From: Brassica napus
Lineage: Eukaryota > Streptophyta > Magnoliopsida > Brassicales > Brassicaceae
Direction: 5' to 3'
Length of the DNA stretch: 64,000 nucleotides
Assembly: GCF_020379485.1 (NCBI RefSeq)
Contig: NC_063437.1
Coordinates: 19,741,726-19,805,725, forward strand
Below the pieces are notes generated by a model, which saw only the letters and a list, made by a program, of their open reading frames with translations, was not told the DNA's origin and searched no databases. Numbering within the stretch: the first letter of the stretch is position 1; every line of letters starts with the position of its first letter. A program made the translations under genes and the position numbers. Below are positions 11,805-23,517 of this stretch, piece by piece.

Positions 11805-13599
11805 CTATACTTCTGGTAACTTAGCTCTGGTTTTATGTTTCTTGCCATCCTTAACCGGATCGGTCTGAGTCGGTTTCCCCAAGTTGTCCTGAAGTTGTTG
11901 CAAGGCACGGACCACTTGGTCCATGGTCGGACGCGACTTGGGTTCGAACGAGATACACAGCACCGCAATGCTGGCCATTCTCACCGCCTCTTCGGGTAAG
12001 TACTGTGTGTCTAGCCGAGGGTCCACGATTCGGAGAACCTTGCGTTTGCTTGTGAGGTAAGGTCTAGCCCATTCCACAAGGTCTTCTTCTTCAGCCGGCC
12101 TGTTGTAGTCCAAAGCTTCTTTACCCGTCAAAATCTCTAGAAGCACAACTCCGAAACTGTACACATCGCTCCTTGCGTTTAAGTGACCTGAAAGTATACA
12201 ATAATGTGAAAACATGAATCTAAGGACTCAAACCCTTGTATCCATATGCAAATAAAAAAAATTTTACTTAAACATAGACTCCCATATTTGTATAATTTTT
12301 TATTTAAAATCTTCACTAAATTGCATATAGCCTAATACCCCTGAAATCTAGAACCGACCCATATTTTTTTTTATCAAGAAGATTAGTAGTTTAGTTAACC
12401 TGATGACATATATTCGGGAGCAGCGTAACCATATGTACCCATGACCCTTGTACTAACATAGCTTAGATCACCCATTGGACCATCTCTAGCTAGCCCAAAG
12501 TCAGAAAGTTTCCCATTGTAGTCCTGTTATTGGAAAACAAAGTCATAATCAGTAAAACGTCTTTCAAAGATTAGTGAGACTATCTATTTCTTTTGAATAT
12601 GTATTTCTTACCGCGTCAAGCAAAATGTTGGAGGCTTTAAAGTCTCGGTATATCACTTTGACAGGGTCGCTGTGGAGGAATGCAAGCCCCTTTGCTGCAT
12701 CAAGTGCAACCTTGACCCGTAGAGACCATGTTAGTGGCTTAAAATGTGAACCTCCTGCTTCAAAATCACTTCCATAAGTACATAACATTTCAATATTTCA
12801 AAACAACAAACAATGATTCAGGGGAACTCACTTCTGAATAGGTGATTCTCAAGACTTCCATTTTGCATAAACTCATATACAAGAAGATGGTGTTCATCCT
12901 CCAAGCAATAACCAACCAGTTTCACTAGATTTGGGTGACTCAATTCTCCCAAGTAATTGATTTCTGTCTGCATCATAACAGAACATATCAGACACAATCC
13001 ACACACATTAATTCAGACGTATTATCAGCTTCCAACTTAAAACCAGTTGACGATAATTAGATTGATCATAACCTTTTATATATTAGGTAATTATTTTTCT
13101 AACTACCGATGTGTGATTTCATTCTTTTCATTAACGTATATAACTCAAGTTTGAGGAAATGACCACTATACCAGCCATTCGTGGTGGCCTTGAAGACCTT
13201 CTTGGTTAAGCTTTTTAACGGCAATGACTAAACCGGTCCCCGGTTTAGTCGGAGTGAGACTGGTTTCATCCAACCAACCTTTAAAGACAGAACCGAACCC
13301 ACCTTCTCCGACCACACTGTCCGGTCTGAAATTTCTGGTTGCGAGTTTGAGCTCGTTGAAGGTGAAGCTCTTGACGGACGTCAACTCGAGTATCTCCTCT
13401 TCTGTCTTCCGAGCCCCAGCCCTCACGGATGACGATGTCCGGCTCCACATGCTTAGACCGGATAGATAGCTACTCTTATCTACATAGACATATGCTAATA
13501 GATGAAGAAGAAGATTCCGAGAAAGTTAATAGATGCAAAGATGGTACCATTGTAGGAAAAGTTATCGGCCTTGACTGGAGAACTGAAGCAAGAACCCAT
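11805..13599 (-). CDS. BIK1: Receptor-like cytoplasmic kinase, BIK1 ortholog
   Basis: Six exons (13548-13599, 13172-13479, 12832-12967, 12612-12754, 12400-12523, 11805-12187) encode 381 aa. BIK1 is a plasma-membrane RLCK-VII kinase acting below FLS2, EFR and BAK1 in pattern-triggered immunity; it phosphorylates RBOHD and other targets. The N-terminus MGSCFSS carries Gly2 for myristoylation and Cys4 for palmitoylation. The glycine loop GEGGFG is at 75-80, the catalytic Lys in IAVKKL at 106, the catalytic loop YRDFKASN at 201-208, DFG at 221-223 and the activation segment [15 protein letters not shown] around 232-245. The Ser/Thr pair that is phosphorylated in Arabidopsis BIK1 is present. The catalytic loop reads RDFK where, as I recall, Arabidopsis has RDIK. 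The C-terminal tail is shorter and different from the Arabidopsis one after NPVKD-like sequence, ending in KLPEV. PBL1 is the main alternative, but synteny favours BIK1. Confidence 0.93.
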
Positions 13600-15691
13600 C
13601 AGAGTCCAGAACAGAACAGAGTCTTGATTCTTGATCGTTCTTCTTCAGCTGCTTGAACCGGATTAAAGAGAAAGAGATGAGAACAGAGAGAGAAGAAGGT
13701 GAAGAATTGAGAATAAGGGTTGGTGTTAATGAGAGGCATGAGGCATGACAGAAAGAGAAGAAGAATGGTTGCTTTGTCTTTATGTATAAAGTCAAACCAA
13801 TGGATACAAGGAAGTATAGTTTGGCCAAAAGATAAAAAGTCGTCGGATTCTATTTTCATCGAAATAATATGTTGTGTGACCAACTGTTTTTAATTTAAAA
13901 AAGTCGTGAGAAATCTTTTGGCTATATCCTGTAAGGTTTTTTTTTTCAGAAGATTGATAAGAGAAACTATCCGTCACATTACTGGTTTTGGAGTGTTCTT
14001 TTGTTACCGTCCGTATCTGATTTATTACCATTTATGGGTACGACAAACAAACAGAGAGACCCGAGGATTTCATATTTGCTGTCGTAAAAACAAAATATTT
14101 ATTTGGTCTCGGGTGTGTCATCACTGTCATGTGTGTGTGTATGTATGTAAACAGAAACTACGTATAAATTATAAATAATAATTAAAATCATTGCCTCTCT
14201 TACACTCTACATTATTTTGATTTTTTAAATAAATTATATCATATCTTGTTTTGTTAATTAGAAGTTTAGGCATGGTTATCACTGAGACTTGACATCATGG
14301 GTTTTGATATGAATGCACTATTTCGAATCTAGTTAACAACAATTGTTTATGATAAGAAAATGTTGGTAGGAATTCACTTTTTTTGGCTTTATATAATCTT
14401 TGTTGGGTTGTACCAAAATCAAAGATCGGAGAGTTATTTTTAATTTTTAAATGGTTAGAAAGTTTGGATCAAAAGCATCGAGATCTAACGTGTTAATTTA
14501 AATTTTCTTTTCTTAAGAGAGCATATTCTATCTAACGGGAATAGAACCAACGACCCCTCTCTTAAATCTTACTCTGTGGTCCAAAAACATTATCAACTAG
14601 ATCAACTCCTTGTTGGTCACCTAAATTATTTTAATACAACTGATTTAGGTTTTCTTTGGGGTGCACTTCAGATCATATCAAACTCCTCAAAGCTTATTTT
14701 TGTTTCATCATTTGGCTGGCTAGCCGTCTTGAATCGATCCCCTCTACTTGTAAATGCATTTGCAAAAAAAAAAAAAAAACTATTTTGATTGCTTTTTATT
14801 GTTTTGACCATTTAATTTTCTTCAAACAATGTTCAAAAACCATGGTAATAACTTTGTTTCCTGTTGTCAACCGTTGTCGTACGGAAGTAATGGAAACTCA
14901 TTATTCTAGATGCAAGAAGTTTTACAAACTTTTCGAGATCGCTTTACATACTAAATAATTGACCCAAGCTATCAACTTTACTCCTCTCTCTATACAAGTT
15001 CATTATCAAGAATCTATTAAAAGGGAAAATATGTTTGACTTGGGAGGTAGGTTTGTGATAATGAGTGACTTATTGTTGTGGACGTCGCTGTCTGTTTGGT
15101 GTTACTTTTGGACTTTTTGGTTAATCTAAATATTTCTCGACACTAGTTGGTCAATCTTTATGTACGGATGTACTATTTTGACTTTGCCCTTGTCGTGTCT
15201 TCCAAACATTTGCTAACTACCCTTTGTCCCGATTAACAAAAACGTTTTCCCCCTAGACGAACATAAACTAGACTCTGTTTCCTTTCTCATTTTTTTTCTT
15301 TTCAGATTAAAGACCCCGCAGGGTTAGTTGAAGAAAGAACTAATGTTGAACTTTAAGCATGTATCTATTGGGGACGTCTAGTTTGTTTGGTGAGGCTGTG
15401 GGAATGGTGGGAGTAATGAGAGTGAAAGCAAATGTAGGAATGTGGGGGAGCTTTCTTGAGTTGTTCAAGAATGCATACTAATTGGTGGTTAAGTAATGAC
15501 GCATTGTGTCTGGTCATTATTAGAGATTAGGAGATGCTAATTATGATGGATCCAAATTTAAGAATACCCACTTTTGTTCTTTTTCTGCATCATCTGGATC
15601 ATGTAACATTGAGTAGAAACAAACGTTGAGAAGAAATATTGACGTGATTATACTTGAATTGTTAGTTTGCGATATTAGAAATGCACAACAA
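13600..15691. other. BIK1 upstream region and intergenic
   Basis: The first ~200 bp above the BIK1 start is probably 5' UTR and promoter. The remainder, to the tRNA, is AT-rich with a 15-16 bp A run near 14765 and no recognised gene. Arabidopsis has several genes in this interval that are missing here. Confidence 0.5.
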
Positions 15692-15763
15692 GGGTCCATA
15701 GCTCAGTGGTAGAGCAATTGACTGCAGATCAATAGGTCACCGGTTCGAACCCGGTTGGGCCCT
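15692..15763 (+). tRNA. tRNA-Cys (GCA)
   Basis: A 72-nt cloverleaf. The acceptor stem GGGTCCA pairs with TGGGCCC, and the discriminator is T. The D arm is GCTC-AGTGGTA-GAGC. The anticodon stem ATTGA/TCAAT has loop CTGCAGA, giving anticodon GCA (Cys). The T arm is ACCGG-TTCGAAC-CCGGT, containing the B box. CCA is not encoded, as expected for a nuclear gene. CAACAAGGG precedes it, as in many plant tRNA genes, and a T-rich Pol III terminator (CTTCTTTTTTTG) follows immediately. Confidence 0.97.
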
Positions 15764-16126
15764 TCTTTTTTTGTCTTCTCTTTTATCTTTTTTTCTGGAA
15801 ACATAAATTATTTAATAAGATTAGTAAATAAATAGACAGAAGAGGGTAAATACATAAAGAGGGGAACACCAAGTCAAAGTGATCATTAAGTTTGTCACCA
15901 TGATACAAAAGCATGGTACAAGTAAAATTGTATAACAAAATAAGCTTATGCTAGAAACAGAACAAGCGTATAACAATGGTGGTATTCACTTAACCATTTT
16001 CAAAAACTGTATTCCCATATCTTTTCGTTTCTTATCTCCAAAAATCCCCATTTCCTATGTTCCCTACTCTTTGTGTGTTCTAAAACTATGTAAAGGGAAA
16101 AACACAAGAGGACCGCTTTTCAAACT
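15764..16126. other. Intergenic and 3' UTR of the Zf-C3H1 gene
   Basis: A T-rich Pol III terminator comes first, then AT-rich sequence that probably contains the 3' UTR of the minus-strand gene. Confidence 0.5.
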
Positions 16127-19100
16127 TCAATCCACCAGAGTGATTCCTTTCTTTCGAGCCTCTTCTTCAATCTTAGCGCCTCTTTTCTCTTCTATACTTC
16201 TAGCTACACTCCGATAACACCTCCACAGCTTCACAGACATTGGATATACAGACACAGCTTTACTCAAGAATCTCTCTGCTCTTGTCTTGAAACCGTTGAT
16301 ATTGCTCAATATCTCTCCAGCCTCCACCCATATATACTCGGGAGCTACTGGCATTGCACAAGAAATTGTACTTGCAAGATTCAGACCTGCCCAGAAGTGA
16401 ACACCCGAGGAACCAGAGTCCTCTTCTTTCTTCAACAGCTTACTTACAGACAAAGCCAGCGGGTAGTTGCACGGGACCAAGCCTAGGATTGTTTCCACAA
16501 AATCCACCAGTTCCTTTTGTTTACTCAGCTTCTCCGGTACAAGAGATGGTCCGTACCATGCTTCAAGAACTGTGTTTACCACTAAGACTTCAGATGAAAC
16601 TGGCGCCAGAAGGTTACTTACTAGCTTCCTCACTCTTGGTTTCTCAGCGCTGTTGCTGATGAATTTCCACGATAGTGGCTCTTTTACAGGTAAAGAACTT
16701 GCTTGATCAAGGTAAGAGTTGAGTAATCTCAATTGTAGGTTGATTGGAAACTCGCCTGTTGCTTGCAACGAATTGATTAGCTGGAACACAGCATGTTCTC
16801 TCAGGCAATGCATAAAATGATCAGGAGCAGTAGCTTTAAGCGCTTGGTCAATGGCTGAGCAAGCACCGGTCCAATCACTTTGCAGTAGATTGTGGAGAGT
16901 GAGATTAAGATATCCAAACATCACATCCACCTGATCTGACGCAACGCTCTCACTTTCTTCCTCTGTTTCTTCATTAGTCAGTGCTGTCTTTTTCTTACGA
17001 GACGATACATCCCATACAGAGGTATACCAGCGGGACATGAGCTCTCTTGCCGAGTCGTTGCTTCCTCCTTGCAAAGCATATTCAGCGTACTGATTCCAAA
17101 TCCATTGTGTGCCTGAAGCATCTTTTGGCTCCTGCTTGAGAAGCTCTTCAAACACAGACGACAACGTGTCCTTTGGTTTCATCCTGGCTGCTAACAGTTT
17201 TAGCTCTAAGCAAGATGGGTAAAGCTCAACTGATGCCTTGACAATGTCCCTACATTTTTCCAACTCATCAACTGCAATCGTAAACAGTGCGTGGTTCAGA
17301 GCGAATAGCCCGGCAGTGCGCTCTTGTTTTCCATTTTCCGATGAGCCATCACTAATGCAAAGTTCTTCTGAACGCATCCATTTATCAAATAGACTCAGAG
17401 CCGTCTGCTTCAGATCACCTACCAAATCAACTGAAGGCCATTCTATTTCTAGCAGTTCCTTCTCCATCTCAAATCGTTGGACAACCGAATCAGGCAGTTT
17501 CCTGTAAACAACTAAGTACACACAACAAATCCAGAACACACATTTATCAGAATATGTTAAGCATGTCAGAATTTGAGACATCATTGAAAAGTCAGGGTCC
17601 TCCGAAACTGCTGCTGGAGCCTGTAGCTTGGATATTCTCTGGATTGCCCTCGAAACATTCCCAGAAATGCACATAAGGTTGAACATCTGCAATGAAAGAT
17701 CTAAAATGCAAGCGCTGGCATGATCCCTGTCGATAGACCCAGGTGCATGGTTGCAGAGCGCGGATAGGGCAGCATCATATGCAGTTAGTTGATCGTTAAG
17801 TTGTCCTCGACTGTTGATGTACATAAGCCATATTACGTATGATCCGCTACACAGATTGACCTGAAAAGTTTAAAAGTTATCTCATATGCCAACGTGCACA
17901 GATAATAAATCATAAAATGGACGTGTGGCTGTCTAGATGCAGGCAATGTCGAAATAGGTGACATAACATACCCCAAGAGACAACATATCTTTCCCATCTG
18001 ATCCTTCATGTGAATAGTAAATCAGGAGATACACAATCCAAAGAATCTCAGAAGCTGGATCACCTTCAAGACCTCGTGAAAGAACAGAAAGGGCCTGAAA
18101 AGAAAAATGGCCACCAGAATAAGAACGAGAGCTAAAGTGATACTACACAGTATTAACAGGAATCAAACAACATTGCCTGGATCAAGCCTTCTGAGTGGTC
18201 AATTTCCCGACAGAAAACAGTGAGAGCCATTTCCACGGATTCAAGAGCAGCAACTGAGCCTTGATTAAGGAGATTCTACGAATGCACCAAGCAGGGAGTG
18301 CAATACAGTAGTGAGAATTTCAATAAAAAGAATGCAGTATTGGTCAGATCTGCAGCTTGATATTATCATAATTAAAGATTAAAATAAAGAGAAAGAAAAA
18401 GACAAACCATCAAGCTATGTTTGATCCTAAGGTATGATGAGTGTGTTCTTGGATTTCCTAGGACTTCAATTCGACCTTCGTTTTCCCTGGCAGGTATATT
18501 CTTGTAAAGCAAGTTCGAAGAGGCGAGGCAGACACTAAAGTGCTTCCCCCATATTTGCCCATGTCTTTGAGCCAGAAGGGACTCGTAAGACCACGAATCA
18601 ACCTTCATTGTATCCAAGCAGACAAGATAAGTTGGTGAATACACCACGTCAAAAATCTGTGATCCTTGCTTCTCATGTAAACTTGACGCAACATTACAAT
18701 CTGCAAAACGCATAAAATTAGAATTCTAGCAAAGAAAATATCGTTTCTAGAATTCTTATATACATATTTTCTGCCATACCCGGAGGATCGTTCTGACTTT
18801 GATGCAAACCGTCATCAGCGAAATCCTTGAAATGTTGCCAAGAGCATTCATCATTATTGCATCTTCCACGTAACTCGTACATGCAGAGAGGCCGAAAAGG
18901 GTCCATCTTCAAATTAGACGTGTAAAGGTCAACTTTTCTCTCATATACTGGAGTTCTAGTCAAGCTGCTACGTTGTCTAACATCACTGTATACGCTATAT
19001 GACTTGTTTTCAAGAGTGGATTCTGTTCCCAGAGATGTAATGGAAGACCCAGGGACCTTTAGATGATTAATTGTGCTCCGAAATAAAGGGCCTGCTGAAG

Positions 19101-21944
19101 CTACAGACAACAAAAGGTCATCCTCTGGAGAAGTTTCATGGGACTCCATATCTACAGATGATCCAAAATTCTCCTTGATTGTGCTGCGTTCAACTGGTGG
19201 TTCCGAGGGACTTCCTTGCAGTTTATTGGCGTCTGGCTCTGAGATTAAAAAATAGGAAGACGTGTTAAAAGAAACTAAAGCACATGAAGAACCATGAAGA
19301 TCCTCAATCATCTCTAAGAGTAGGACTTGAAAGTAAAGTAAGGTTGCAAATGACTTTTCTCCTTTTGTGAAGTGAATGCCCAGCCAAATAACCAAGAAAA
19401 ATGCCAATCTCTTATAAATAAACTACTTACTTTTAGAATCACTATGCTGAACTTTTTCGGAGACAGGACTACTTCCATCTCTCTGGGTTCGTTCACTTGC
19501 AACATCACTTTCATCCCCTCTATCTACCACAGTCTCTCCATTGGCACATGTGCCACCTCTAGATTCTTCCCGCATACTCAGACGCTCGAATAATTTAGAT
19601 CTTAATGATGCTTCAATAAGCAAGGAATTCTGATTGCCTAGTGCTTGCTCAAGATTTTCTGCTTGATGCCCAATGTTCCCTTCGGTAGATACATGGTTTA
19701 CTGGAAATGACTCATCTTCAGCCAACATGTGAGCATCGCTAGACGGGGAGCATAGTCTACTTGCAGTTTGCTTCTCACTGTAAGGCAATCCATCCGAGGT
19801 GCTAGCATCATGATCACTGCACGGCTCTGAACCCAAATTCTGTCCACTATGGGGACGATGTAGAGAATGAATGCCACCATATTCGTTGTTATGTGTTTTG
19901 GTTGCCAAATCAATGTTTTCAGCACTGTTACTCACGTACCGAAACCCAGTTTCAGGGTGCTCATGATGTATAGAAGGCCACAACAACCTGGTGTCCCGCA
20001 CAATGAGAGATCCATAGTGAGCAGATAAAGTTTCTCTCTTACTGTAAAGTTCTGCACATTTGGCATTTGCCTCAATCAACGATCTTTGTGCCTTCCTATA
20101 AACTTTGAGAGCGTTTCTTTCTTCAATCTCACAAAGGCGTTTACGTTCTTGTGCTTCCTCCAGGTCTCTGTCAAGAGATTCCTCTAGGTTTGTCAAATAT
20201 AGCATATCCAGTTGACTATGTCCAGGAGCAATTGTATTTCCCGGGATGTTCCAGAAGCCAGAATTGTCCAGAGAAGGCTGAATCAAGCAGAAAAACAAAA
20301 AATCAAAAGTAAGGATCATGAAATCATACCAGCCGCCTCCAACTTGTTATTTAAGGATATAGAAAAAACCTGGTGGTTTCCATTGACTATTTTGGGCAAC
20401 TGATCACTCGACAAGTTGCTACCAACATTTTTCACTGTTTCCAGTTCTCTTGAAGTTAACTGAACAGGAGGATCTGGCTGGCCACATCTTACACCTTCGG
20501 AATGATTCGTTTTGCTCTGGAACAGAAAAAAAAAACGCATAAATTGACAAAACACTGGCCAACACTAGAAATAGTTTAACTACTAGTCTTAGAGTCGATA
20601 ATTCCACTTCTAGTCAAGGAGAAAATACAAAAGATGATGACACTTACTCCACTTTTTTGTAAGACACTAGAGCTTGTATTGCCTTGTACAATATGCTGAG
20701 AAATGACCCGGGGAGCAGTCTCACCACTGTTACTACCAATCTGTTTGCAACTAGCATTTGCATTGATACCTACATAAAACAACAAAGCCAGTTGAAACCA
20801 GATGTGGGAAAAAATCAAAACATTGATTTACTTAACCAAAATAAGTTTTCTAAGTGAAACAGACAGTAGATATTTTCCGTTAGTCTCACCTGAAAGTAGA
20901 CTTTTACCGATGGCAGGCGCTTTCATTGGTGCAGCAGTAGATGCTGGAACTCTGCTATCAATAACAGGCTGGCTTGTGTCATTTCCACTAACTTTCAAGC
21001 GCTTCTTTGCAGGTTCGTTTGGTTCGATCTGTTTCCCATTACCAGAAACCATAACGAGACTCCTTGTTTGACTGATTTTTGGTTTAACATCATCCTTCTT
21101 TGTCTGAACTGCCTTAAGCTTCCGCTCAATTTCCCACTGTTCCCGCTGTGCAATCCGCTGCCTCAGCTCAAGTTCCTGAAGTTTGCTGCTATTGGGATCC
21201 ACAATCTGTTCAGGACGCGGTGTATCTTTGCTAACCTTCCTCTCATAGGTATGGCTATTTCTCCTAATTACCTTGGGAAGCGCAAGGTTGGGAGCTTTAG
21301 AAGTCGCAGCATGACCAAAGGTGCTAGCGGAAGGTGCCTTCTTTGCAACTGCTCTGTTATCAATTCGAAACGGCCCTTTCAACTTTGTTTGTAATAACGT
21401 AGACGGGATTCTAGTCCAAGACATGGTTCCTTTCGGTTGAATCTTCGATACCTGCTTCCTTCCTTTGGTTTCAGATTCGCTACCGTTATCGTCATCTGAG
21501 AAGTCTATCACAAGGTTGTTGTCGTTGCCCCTTAAAGGAAGTTTCTTCCCTTGTAAGGGAGCAGCAGACACCGCTGGCTTCTTAAGCAAAGATTCAGCTT
21601 TTCCTGACAAGTCACAAACAAAACAAGTAAGCTAGTTTCAAAGGCAACTTTCAAAAGTCTTGTTGTTTTACACGCAAAAAAAGAAAACGCCGTGTTGTTT
21701 TTACCAGGTTGAAGACGCCTTTGGATGTTAGTGATGGACGAAGGAGCAGAGACATGTTCAGTGAGAGGAGCTCTCGTGCTCGGTTGCACCTAAAAGTCAA
21801 AATTGGTGGATCAGATTAGGGAAAAATCGAGATTCGCAGAATAAGGAATAGGGAGAGGAATGATACATCGTCGTCGGAGGTGGAGAGCTCGCCTTCTTCT
21901 TTGGCGGAACCCGAAGCTTGCTTCCCGGTGATTGGTGTCGTCAT
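16127..21944 (-). CDS. Large Zf-C3H1 protein (ZFC3H1/Red1-like, At2g39580 ortholog)
   Basis: Eleven exons (21867-21944, 21705-21789, 20890-21603, 20648-20769, 20370-20516, 19431-20277, 18780-19238, 18408-18700, 18177-18275, 17972-18094, 16127-17860) join in frame to 1566 aa. The N-terminal half is low-complexity, with an acidic start (GELSTSDDD), a basic coiled coil (about 340-410) and a longer coiled coil around residues 690-760. A zf-C3H1 motif, C-x7-C-x4-C-x3-H in PLCMYELRGRCNNDECSWQH, lies near residue 790. The C-terminal ~700 residues are helical, HAT/TPR-like. This is the architecture of animal ZFC3H1, the MTR4 partner that feeds polyadenylated RNA to the nuclear exosome, and of fission yeast Red1. 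A role in plant nuclear RNA surveillance is inferred by homology. The intron after exon 9 uses a GC donor (GC-AG). Confidence 0.92.
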
Positions 21945-22056
21945 CTTCCTCAAAACCTAAGCTAAGATCTCTTCTTCTCCTCACACGACCCAGAAGATAA
22001 CGGATTACGAAACGACTATTCTAACCCTACACTCCTCTTTTTTTTTTTTTTTTACT
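21945..22056. other. 5' leader and promoter of the Zf-C3H1 gene
   Basis: Short upstream region with a long T run at about 22038-22053. The retrocopy begins just beyond it. Confidence 0.4.
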
Positions 22057-22073
22057 TTCTCGTTTCCTTCTTT
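22057..22073. repeat. Target-site duplication of the retrocopy (left)
   Basis: TTCTCGTTTCCTTCTTT, identical to 22457-22473, abutting the T run that represents the retrocopy poly(A). Confidence 0.8.
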
Positions 22074-22456
22074 TTTTTTTTGTAAAAGGCTTTCAAATTA
22101 AAATACTAAAAACATACAGTGTATGGTTGAAACAACCATAAGTTTGATAGAGTATGATGAGACATGCCTCATATTCAACCAAGCATTAGCTTACAATGGA
22201 GAAGACTTATGATTCATAAGCTTAATGAGACAAGAGAAGGAAGAAACTGTTAGGAAGATGGAAGGTAGTTTCCGCGGCCACGACGACCCTTTTTACCCCT
22301 TCCTCTTACCGTTTTCCATTCCATATCTTGAAACTTTTGGAGTGGTTTTATTGGTCTTCCACCTCGGGACATGTTGAGGTTTGCCGTAGCATCACTCATA
22401 TACCCTCTTTCATCATCTTGCTTATTACAAGCAATTCGAGTAAAAGGGCTGCCATG
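22074..22456 (-). pseudogene. 5'-truncated processed retrocopy of an unidentified gene
   Basis: On the minus strand an open frame of about 67 codons (from 22453 to a TAA near 22249) ends in a Gly/Arg/Lys-rich tail: WKTVRGRGKKGRRGRG then NYLPSS. About 170 bp of 3'-UTR-like sequence follows and ends in an A run (T run at 22074-22081 on the plus strand). A 17-bp direct repeat, TTCTCGTTTCCTTCTTT, flanks the whole segment at 22057-22073 and 22457-22473. Coding end, UTR, poly(A) and target-site duplication together identify an intronless retrocopy made by LINE machinery. The frame enters from the 5' truncation without its own start near the edge. I do not recognise the parent gene. Confidence 0.8.
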
Positions 22457-22473
22457 TTCTCGTTTCCTTCTTT
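22457..22473. repeat. Target-site duplication of the retrocopy (right)
   Basis: Second copy of the 17-bp repeat, abutting the truncated 5' end of the retrocopy. Confidence 0.8.
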
Positions 22474-23517
22474 CCTACACTGTTAATTGTTAAATCCGTT
22501 TTTTACAGTTTACCCACCATGTTCATTTTACCTGGATTTGATATTTAGATTTTGTTGGTTTCATATAAATTTTTATACTCAGTTGGATCTGAATTGATGC
22601 TTCGGGTTTATATATTTTTCCCATGTATGAAAATAAACTTGATATTCATTGTTTAAAAATAACTAATCATGTTTTTTTAGTTATACTATTACAAAACTAT
22701 GAAAAATATTACGCATGAAATCTATTGAATACCATAATTTTATGTATACATCACTCTAAATCGTCTTATGAAATCCATTCCTGATAGTACGTCTTATTTC
22801 ATGCCGAAGATCTCTTGTAAGCATTTTTTAATATTTTGCATAATTCGCATTTTCCATGAATTAAAACCAAAAATCTTTTAATATATAAAGCAAACAATGA
22901 ATCATTGGTCAAATCATTTAGAATATTTTTTTTTTTTGATCAAATCATTTAGAATACTAATTTAGACTCTGACCAGTTTTTTAAAAGTTTTCAGATACAC
23001 GTTCGAATTTAAAAGTTTTCAGATACACGTTCGAATTTAGGCCGGAGAATCCTCCATTCGGATTTTCATAGACCTAAATGAGGAAATGGATTCATATTTT
23101 TGACTCAAGCTCGGATTCGAATACTCGAGTAACTCAAGCCTAATATTAGACGTCCTTAATTTACAACTGCAGCTACATGTGCAGATTTTGCGATTCGAAC
23201 CTGGCTCGGTCCCATTCTTCACGTCCATGCACATTCAACACACGGTGACTCCCTGTAAGCGACACACCTGACTCGCGCAGACTCAAGACACGTCCGTATG
23301 ATTCGATTAAAACCAAAGTGAGTTACAAAGCATTCATTGCAATTGCACTTTAATCCATTTTTTTACAATTATCCATATCTTTACAACGCAACTCACGGCT
23401 AAGCTCCACACAAAAGCAACCAACCACTCTCGAAATCTCTTACTTGAACCCTTCATCGAGCCAAGACTCGGTTTCTTAAGGCCCCTAGGATACAACGTTA
23501 AAGTCTCTCATCCACTT
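22474..23517. other. Intergenic with a 28-bp tandem duplication
   Basis: No gene recognised. Two perfect 28-bp copies occur at 22981-23036. At 23183-23210 the minus strand has a GGTTCGAATC box like a tRNA/SINE B box, but no convincing A box, so no SINE is called. Confidence 0.45.
22981..23036. repeat. 28-bp tandem repeat, two copies
   Basis: The unit TTAAAAGTTTTCAGATACAC followed by GTTCGAAT occurs twice in succession without mismatch. Confidence 0.95.

Noticed and set aside
16354..21394. Plus-strand open frames within the Zf-C3H1 gene
   Set aside because: All are antisense shadows of well-supported exons on the minus strand.
23041..23290. tRNA-derived SINE on the minus strand
   Set aside because: A good B box (GGTTCGAATC) is present but no A box at the right distance, no A tail and no target duplication were seen.
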